From Immersiella caudata (Eukaryota; Ascomycota; Sordariomycetes; Sordariales; Lasiosphaeriaceae): 64,000 bases of DNA. A model generated the notes under the pieces. The model was given only the letters and a program-made list of their open reading frames with translations, was not told the origin of the DNA and made no database searches. The translations under genes were made by a program, and so were the position numbers. The stretch lies in the NCBI GenBank assembly GCA_030512335.1, contig JAULSU010000005.1, forward strand, positions 2,914,001 to 2,978,000. Reading direction: 5' to 3'. Positions 56,233-64,000 of the stretch are shown here, one piece after another; within the stretch, counting starts at the first letter, position 1, and each line of letters begins with the position of its first letter.

Positions 56233-57269
56233 TATCGTTTTCGAGATGGACCTGACGTGGTCTGATCTGATCTGATCTTCGATAACAATATCCGGGACGG
56301 GGGTCAGGTAGGAGTGGGTGGGCAGGCAGCCTAAGCGGCGATTCCGGCACATGTGTTTCCCCCTGAGGGCGCGGGGATCGTGGTTCTGGGACGCCTTCGA
56401 TGTAGCTCTCGATCCAAGCACGCTCAGAGATGTCGGAATAGACGCAACCGGAACCCTATCGCGCCACTTTCCCTTAGCTCCCCACTCTTTTATGTTCTTC
56501 GGTATAAGCCACAGGGTCTCGCTCCGCAGCTAAAGAGCCAGGAGCCATGGTTGCGTCGAGACCATGGCTGAGACGGTCGCGAGAGAGGAGCGGAACTCGG
56601 CGTGGCCATGAGCGATGGCGTTTTTTCAGCCCATTTGAAGTCTGTCTATCAGGGTCCATCTTCGAGAACAGCCAGGCCCTAGGAATATTTGAATGGGGAA
56701 GTCTCCTCGCCGTTGGCGCCAGATGGCGCCCCCGATGCATGTCAGTAAACAAAGACCCTGAGCAATGCATTGTCGGGCTGCGTCGGCATTCTGCTTCTCC
56801 ACATCAATGACAATGACAGGGCGCCCGCCGGCATCAAGATCGGCCTGGTTCTTGGTACATCAGATGATCGATCCCTGCCCTAGTTTCCGGCGAATGACGG
56901 TCGAGCTGGTTCTTGGATGAAAGTCAGGAAGGAACACACAAGCTTCCATCCTTTATTCACTCGACGGGCCCGAGCACCTTTGCTGCCGCCGAGCGGAGCA
57001 TATAGTCGGCCAGCGCCCGGAAAACTCTGACGGTGGGGAAGGAACGACTGTGTGAATCTCCGGCGGCAGCGACCTCGGGAAGAGTCACAGAACGGCGTGG
57101 AAACCAAACCTGTCACCCGAGACCTCTTTGTAATCTTGCTTTCTTCCTCTCCCCCGGACCTAGCTCTTCATTCTCTGAAATCTAACCTCGTTCGTGAACA
57201 CATCCTCTCACTCACACCCCGTATCCACCCTTCTCCGCTGACGCTGAAATCCGCACAAATAGAGCCAGC
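56233..57269. promoter_or_regulatory. Divergent intergenic region, 1 kb
   Basis: Between the MFS gene (minus) and the membrane protein gene (plus). Short frames have no motif. It probably holds both promoters. Confidence 0.4.
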
Positions 57270-59263
57270 ATGGACCCCTCCACTGCCCGTCCCGAGGTGC
57301 CGTTTGCTCCCTTCCTTGCCGGTCTAGCTGCTTGGTCAGTTTTACGCCTTATGGGCGAAGGCTTCGTCCGAAAGGTCAACCCCGAGTTCTTCGAAGACCT
57401 GAAACTCGACATCCGTAGACGCTATGATCTCTACTTCGGCACATGGCTCGGTACCATCTTCAAGATCGTCTCACTCTCGGCCTGCTCGATGGCGCTCTTC
57501 ACGACCCCCCCGAGACAGACATCATCGGCTTCGTTCGACCACTCAAGACCGCAGAGCAATGGTGCTGGGGCTGCCGCGCCGTCATCTACGTTCAAGAAAT
57601 TCCTCACATTGCCTCGATCCCCGAGCTCATCATCCATCATATTCTCAGCATCGCTGGCATGATCGGCGTTCTCACATACGGTGTGCCCCGACGACAGATG
57701 TATCTCATGTGGGCTACGTTACTGTCCGAGTTCGTTGCCAACACCCGCGTCATCCTCAAGATGCACAACCGCTTGACGCCTCGCATGAACTGGTGGTTCT
57801 CCCTCAGCATGGCCTCGACCATCATCGGCTTCCGCGTCACTGGCGCCATCGTCGCCATGATATGGACATTCCAGGGTGGCGTGGGAAGCAGTCCCGTCTG
57901 CTTCTGCGTCAATACCGGTGCTGTCGGTCTCTACATGACTTACATGCTGAAGATGTCGTGGCGGGAAATCTCGCGTGCAAGGATCCTCGTCTTTGACTGG
58001 ACTCGCCCTGCCCACGTTATCGTCGCTGAGAAGTGGAGGGTCAGCCTGTTCGGCATTGCGATGGGCATTGCATTCGTCTGCACCGAACTCTCGGCTCTAT
58101 TCCTGTACGAGGCCAGCGGTGAAATCGACAGCTCCGAGGAAGAGCTTCACAGTCTTGCTTGGGCAACACTTCAGGCTGTTGTCGCTGGACTGCTGGGAGC
58201 TTACGTGACAGCCCCTATTCGGAGGTTTGCTGTTGCTACCAGTGCGACGCAGGGTCAGAAGAACCAGCCAACGAGATTGTGTCTTCAAGGTGGCTTTTTG
58301 TTCGCCGCAGCGGCTTTCGTCTTAACTCCTACCGTCTCGAGCAGCATCGACAAGGGCACTTTCCTCGCATGCATGGCGTTGAGCTTCCCGCTCCTCGATA
58401 CCATCGACTACATTGGTTGCTACGTCGCTGGCATTGCCTTCGCAAAGACGGAGCTGCAGTGCGTCCCTAGCGGTCATTTTGCATCGGCTTCGTCGATGAA
58501 GTCCAGGAGGAGCAGGAACAATGAGTCGGAGAAGCCAACCGTCGAACACATAGAAGTGAAAGGCGAGCCGTCTCCGTCCATGTCAGCAATGAAGACCCTT
58601 GTGCCGCTGCCACTCATCGCCAGTCTCGTCAGCGCTGCACTATACATCGAGCTTCTCGTCATCTACCTTACCGACATTATGGAGCTTCACCATGCCGCCG
58701 CCGTCGCCTTCGGTGCACAGGCCATCATCCGTTACAACATCACGAAGCTTCGTGGCGATGTTATTCTCAAAGCTGTGCGATTTCCCTTCACGCGCGGCGA
58801 CAAATCGTGGGCGGATGTTTGGTTCTGGGCCCAGCAACTCAGCACGCTGTTCTACTTGCGACACATGATCGGAGATCTTTGGCAGTGTGTTGAGGTTTTC
58901 CTCACCCTTGCTACCACCGGGCTTACTCTCGCCACGGCGATATACGTTCTTTCGAGGCCTGTCGTTCGCAAAGCGGAGTTTGTTGGTAGTTCGGAGAAGA
59001 CAAGCTCGAGCACTTCGAAGAGCACACGGGGGAAGCATGCCGGAAAGATCGTGGCTGTGATAACCGGAACTGTTCTCTGCCTTGTATTGATCGGAGGAGC
59101 ATACTTTGACGCCATGCCGAAGCCCGTGACGTCAGTTGAGCAGATTGCGGTGCAAAAGAAGCCTAATTCGGCGTTGTGGAATACGGCGTCGTCGTGGCAG
59201 TTTGTGTTGTCGACGATGGGCGTCGCATTGCTGCCGATCGCAATGGTCCAGCTGGTCGATTGA
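57270..59263 (+). CDS. Large fungal multi-pass membrane protein with apparent one-base frameshift
   Basis: The first frame (ATG 57270) encodes PFAPFLAGLAAWSVLRLMGE, LDIRRRYDLYFGTWLGTIFK and SLSACSMALFTTPP. Coding then continues in another frame from the PETDIIGFVRPL segment to the stop at 59263, in total about 664 codons. The shift lies at a run of seven C near 57507-57513; eight C would keep one frame. The body has some twelve hydrophobic segments, with HIASIPELIIHHILSIAGMI and RRQMYLMWATLLSEFVANTR, a pattern reminiscent of TLC-domain proteins, though I would not assign it firmly. The second half has further membrane helices and ends LPIAMVQLVD. Function is unknown. A 68-nt intron starting GTACCA (57450) could also restore the frame, but it would delete a plausible membrane segment. 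Confidence 0.65.
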
Positions 59264-62200
59264 CAGGAGGAGGATAGCTGTTTCGAGCATGGCCATGAGC
59301 AGCATGGTTTTATCTCAAGGAGTTTTGGCGGCCTGATTTTGAGGATATTCTGGAATCCTAAGACATGGAGTTGGGAGTTTTGGCACGATGCACGGTTATA
59401 ACATCGACTTTCTTGGTGGATATGGATACCAAGTGTGAGTCTACGAGCGAGTGCGATGAGTTGTGATCTATCGGTGTGGGCGAGGCCGCTGCGTGATGTT
59501 CTTTATGAGATAATGGCCAATGGGCAAGGGTGACGCCTGAGAGAGACGGAAGCTGACTTTCTCCGTAGCTCAACGTGGAGTTGAGGGTCTCTGAGGGTGA
59601 TCTCATCCGAAAAGAGCCTATAAAGGTATCTAGGCGATATACTAGTAGTGCCCATCGTCAAAGTGTGTTGAGTGGCGTGAAGCAGGACTGCATCAATCAC
59701 AAAGGAGAATAGCATCGTCCTCTTAGTTCATGGACCTGACTGAGCTCCCTCTTGCTTCGCACGATCTTCTTACACTTGAGTCCCGGGCACGTAGGCAAGG
59801 CCAAAAACAGACTCTGTAGGGCTTTTAAGCTCACTTGTTTGTTCGTCATGAGCCCCTGGTAGCGCCCAATGCCCCAACGACAGATGACCCAAACACTGCC
59901 ACGGAATCTCACGATAGTGCTACACATTCGGAGATCCTACGCGGAAGATTTTGGTAGTATCGATGCTCCACATTTGAGACTGGAGGGTCAGGGTGAGATT
60001 CAAGGTCGGAACCAATTCTAGAGCCGCGGTTAAGATATGTTTGGCATGTCTAACTGTTGTTTTTGAGGAGCAAGGTTACGGCCAGCGTTCCTCCTTAATC
60101 AGAGAGAGCACATTCTCAACCGATTTGGCCATTTACTCAGAACACTGAGCATGGCAAGCAAGCAAGCTAAAGGTGTGTGATCCGATCCGGAGACGTCCAT
60201 GTTAGTCTCTGAGAATTCGCGTTCCGCGATGCACGCAACTCCCCCACGCTATTCCCAATCTGAAGTGTGCCACTCGCAGCCTGCATCAATTGCGCTTCAA
60301 TCGGTCAGAAATGGCGACAACCAAACGCGAGAGTCTTATTGTCAACCAGCTCAAAGGGCTGGGAAAATGCCCACAAAAATAATTCGGGAGTGAAAATAAA
60401 TAATTCATAATATTCAGCTGATCAAATAACGGTAAACCAGAGGCATATCTAAGTTTACGAAGCGTGACATGGGGGTTTTTGGGGCGAAACACAACCTCTT
60501 CTACATGCTTCTCCCAGCACAGCTCTCATGCTTTCTATCATGTCGTTCATCATGCCATTCGTCAGTCTACTCGGTCTTCGACTCGGTAGCTCGGGCGTGT
60601 ATGTCGCCGTGGGTAGACTGGCAGACCAGTCAGAGACCCACCGATAGGGACACTCAACCGCGCAGCCCCGGAATGACACGAGGCCCTACGTTTTGGATGT
60701 CGATAAACTTCTAAAGACCAAAGCACAGAAACAAACCATGCCAAGTTCGGAAACGACCGCACCGCGCTGCGCCGCAGACAAGAAATACTTACATCACGAT
60801 CACGCACCGCTCGGGAAGGCCCAACCCATCCCATCCCATCCCAGCGGCGTAGGCAGACACATGGACATAGCAATACACAACACACACAAGACACAAAAGA
60901 ACCCGCCCCCAACGTGCCACCTGGGCCACAAACTTCAACATGAAAATCAACCTTGCATGCCACCGTCACAACATCCCACCCCCCAATGCCAAGCCCCTTG
61001 CATCTCAACTCCTAGGTATCTAAACCAACGTGACAGAGACAGACACACTCACATGGGACGAAACACATCCATTGACCCCTTCCTACTACCCTATACCAGA
61101 AACAAAACCAACACCAACAGCAAATATACTCCGCGACCGGTGCCATTCCGTAAACCCAAACCCCCAAAACAGCCTGAAGGGGGTCGCAATCCGCGGCACA
61201 GCGCAGCGACGGATACGAATCCGGACCAACCGCCGTCTTGACTGAGCAATGACACACCTCGGCGGTGCCGCGGGGTTTGTTACGTTTTGGTGTTATACAT
61301 GGACCAGAACCAAGACCAGAACCAACCTCTCGAAAATAAGAAGAAAAAAAAAGGAAAATCGAAGAAAAAATAGAGGACGTAAAATGAAAATGAAATAGTG
61401 TCGAGTCCGGACCCCGCCTCCGCGCTGGCGACAGCTCCCACTCGAGACGACGACATGAGGGGTTGAAAGGACTAGACTCACTCAACTCCCATCACCAAAA
61501 AAACAACTGCCGGTACCGGTGTGAGAACCCCAGCACGCAAGGGCTTCCTCGTCCCAACCAACCCCCATCCTTTACAAGGACAGGGTCCAGTCCGTCGCCT
61601 TCACCGTCCCATCCCTCCCTTCATCCATTCGTCCAAAATGCGAAGTCTCGCTCCCCAACCGTGACTACGAGGCTAACTGCTCGATACTCACCTGCATTCA
61701 TACTTGCATACGCCCCTGGAAAATAGGTTGGGACTGCGTGCTGGGTAAATAACCCCTACCACCACGTCAAAGTCAGCCTCCCCCTCAGCTCCTCAGCTGC
61801 TCGCCTTTATCCGTCACTTTGCCTGCTCCCCGCAGAGAGGCGGTCTGCCTGCCGTGCACGCCAACCCGATCTCCTGGTAACTACCGAGAGTGGCGTTAGG
61901 GCTGGCTTGATTGTAAAAGTTACGATAGGATTTGGCCTTTTTGCCGATCGTTTTTCACGTTGGTTTGCTACCATCGTGACCTCCGGGTCGGCTTCCGGCC
62001 CGGACCCATTCACCGATGTGGGACAGACCCGTTTCCTCATCCATGGTTCGGAGTCTGGGGAGATTGGATTGTGAACGAAAAATTAATTAAAGGGGGTTTA
62101 AAAGGTCTAGAACAGAAATAGATAAAATTGAAAGGGGAAAAAAGCAGGATGGAAAACCCACGTTGGCAGCAAGCTTGGTTGGTACTACCAGCCCCTATCT

Positions 62201-64000
62201 GATATCAGTCTTCCATGCTTCCGAGATCCGGGCTCAACACCCCGAAACGTACGCCGCGCCAAAAGTATACAAACACCTGCTGCATCTCCCGGCCCGGCAG
62301 GTGTCGTCGTGGGCTCAGCTGAAACTGCCGATGCCAAGGCCCTTTGGATCTGACATGCCTCTCGGAAAAGCACGATATCGCAACCTGCTGTTGTGGGTAA
62401 GAACAGTATCGCTACCGGTCACTGCGGCCAGTAAGCCCCCACTCCCACCCAAAGAGAATAGGAGAATACCACCTCGGGAGTGGCGCTCAAATAGGTCTGC
62501 TGTGGCCTATCTCACCAACCAACTCCCACCTACTCACGCACGGCCACGGCGAAGTAGAGCACCGTTCTGGCGTCTCCGTGGGGCCGGAGATTCCCATTAT
62601 CATCACCTTACCTCCTTTGTGTCACGGCAATGCTGACATTTGGCCGGCCGGCGTGACTCTGCTCTGACCACCCCCGGCGGGGCTTTCGCAAAGGCAAACA
62701 GCGTCGTAGCAGAAGCGCCGGTGAGAAAGGAACGGTCCGCGGGTTTGCTTCCCCAGATTGGTAGCGGATGTGAGAAGTGATAACCGCGTGGTGAGACCGG
62801 CGCCCAAACCGGTGCCATTCCCTTGATATTCCACACGTGGCATTGGAGCGCTTGCCAGGGCTCAAGGTTCTGACGGGTGTCCTTTTGCATGCGTGTCTTC
62901 GAAGCTGAATAACCATGATCTTTGAGAGTTGGGAGATGGCGGTTCGGCCACCATCGAAAGGTGCCAGTCCCATTCCCGGTAGGCGTGTAGTTCCGGACAC
63001 CGGTACGCTTAGAAGAGAAAGAGTACCTCTTCCCGGCGATTTTCCGAGTCTCATCTTACCATTTGCCCCGCCGAGCTGTCTCACAACGCTGACGGGACTG
63101 ATGCGGCGGTAGGGCCATGAAATGAGCAAAGACACGAACGTCTGACGACCGAGCTGGCTCCGTACAACCAACCCATCTGCTCGCTGGAGCCGTTCCTGCT
63201 TGTAAAAAGTTGCCAAAGGTCCACGCTAGCACATGTCCTCTCTGGTGACGGCTTTGGCCCGCCTGTGTACCCTCAATCTTCGCTTCACCACTCGTTGGCA
63301 TTGGGCCATCGGGGCCAGTCTCACGGATGCTGAGTTAGCGTGGTGCCACACGGGCGTGCAGCGCAGATGAGAGGTTATATCGGGCAACCTAGATATCCGC
63401 CTTCCCGGCGGCAGGTCCAATGTCTTGCATTCCCAAGTGTGGCAAGCCCAGCCGCGATGGCACCGGCAGCCAAGGGAAGGAGAGGGGGTAAAGGACTCGG
63501 TGGCCTGGCCTTGCGCAACGTTCTCTGAGATTGTGCTGCTACGGTGAGGTCTGAGACACGCTGCCTGGGGAGGTGAGCACAGAATCGTTCCCATGACCGC
63601 GATGGTTTTGACGCCTCAGCCATTCGCGGTACCTCCTCCAGCCAATCCGCGAGTCGGCGATCGCATCCAGATTGCGCCGACCTCAGAATTGACGATGCCC
63701 ATGATGATCGGCCGTGGCGCTGGAGTCGCACCTGGGACATCACGGGCGGCCAATCCATTCGCCCTAGGGTCAGATGCCGAGAGTTTAGGTGTCGAGGTCG
63801 TATAGGTCCCTTAGTGTCCAGTGCGAGCTGAAGCAGACGCGGGCCTCCCAGTGGCTGAGAAACGGTTTGGGGCAATATATTCAGGCGGGCGATTGCAGCC
63901 ACACCTGCAGATTCGGACGCGCAGGCAATATGCCGTTGGCACTGGCAACACTGGCTGGTCACCACGACCGAAGACCCGGGTTCAGCGAGCTGGAGCTGCG
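59264..64000. other. Gene-poor region to the window end, 4.7 kb
   Basis: No gene, RNA or mobile element is supported. Low-complexity sequence includes (CATCC)n at about 60827-60842, AACCAAGACCAGAACC repeats at 61304-61325 and A-rich runs at 61335-61370 and 62079-62095. The longest frames (about 200 codons, for example 62608-63216 minus) overlap frames on the other strand and have no motif. Confidence 0.4.

Noticed and set aside
60827..60842. CATCC tandem as a CRISPR or satellite array
   Set aside because: Only three short units without spacers; simple low complexity.

Overview
This window is nuclear DNA of a filamentous ascomycete (Pezizomycotina, probably a Sordariomycete). The evidence is the short introns of about 45-130 nt with GTRNGT donors, CTAAC/CTGAC branch points and AG acceptors, the HET-domain genes, the organellar and ribosome-biogenesis gene set, and two eukaryotic tRNA-Gly genes. 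Gene models were assembled by hand, joining exons where splice signals and reading phase agree; no alignment or database search was possible.

Layout. 0.4-18.6 kb is a dense housekeeping block: a small mitochondrial-type protein, a RING protein, a hormone-sensitive-lipase-like hydrolase with a long charged tail, mitoribosomal protein mL41, an F-box protein with an apparent frameshift, UTP14 (18S rRNA processing), RIB3 (riboflavin), COQ3 (ubiquinone), a conserved membrane-anchored protein and a secreted serine carboxypeptidase. 18.6-20.6 kb holds no protein gene. It holds what I read as a minus-strand non-coding snoRNA host gene whose six introns each carry one box C/D snoRNA. 20.6-36.2 kb continues with an FPG/Nei-type DNA glycosylase, a cupin protein, tRNA-Gly(GCC), a HUL4/UBE3A-like HECT ubiquitin ligase, REI1 (60S maturation), an unknown 500-aa protein, an LSB5-like VHS/GAT protein and a second tRNA-Gly(GCC). 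36.8-41 kb has a broken HET-domain gene next to an intact one. 41-64 kb is gene-poor: only a CHY zinc-finger protein, a DHA2-type MFS transporter and a large fungal membrane protein (again with an apparent homopolymer frameshift) stand in several kilobases of sequence without recognisable genes.

The most notable element is the snoRNA host gene. Antisense elements in its introns match conserved 18S and 25S rRNA segments in the order known for the budding-yeast snR78-77-76-75-74-73 polycistron. The yeast arrangement (one unspliced polycistronic precursor) appears here as one snoRNA per intron, separated by 40-130-nt spacer exons. UTP14, REI1 and this snoRNA gene all serve ribosome production, but nothing in the sequence shows they are co-regulated.

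A second pattern recurs in several genes (hydrolase, RIB3, COQ3, RING protein, CHY protein): the coding strand switches from C-ending to G-ending codons part-way through the gene.
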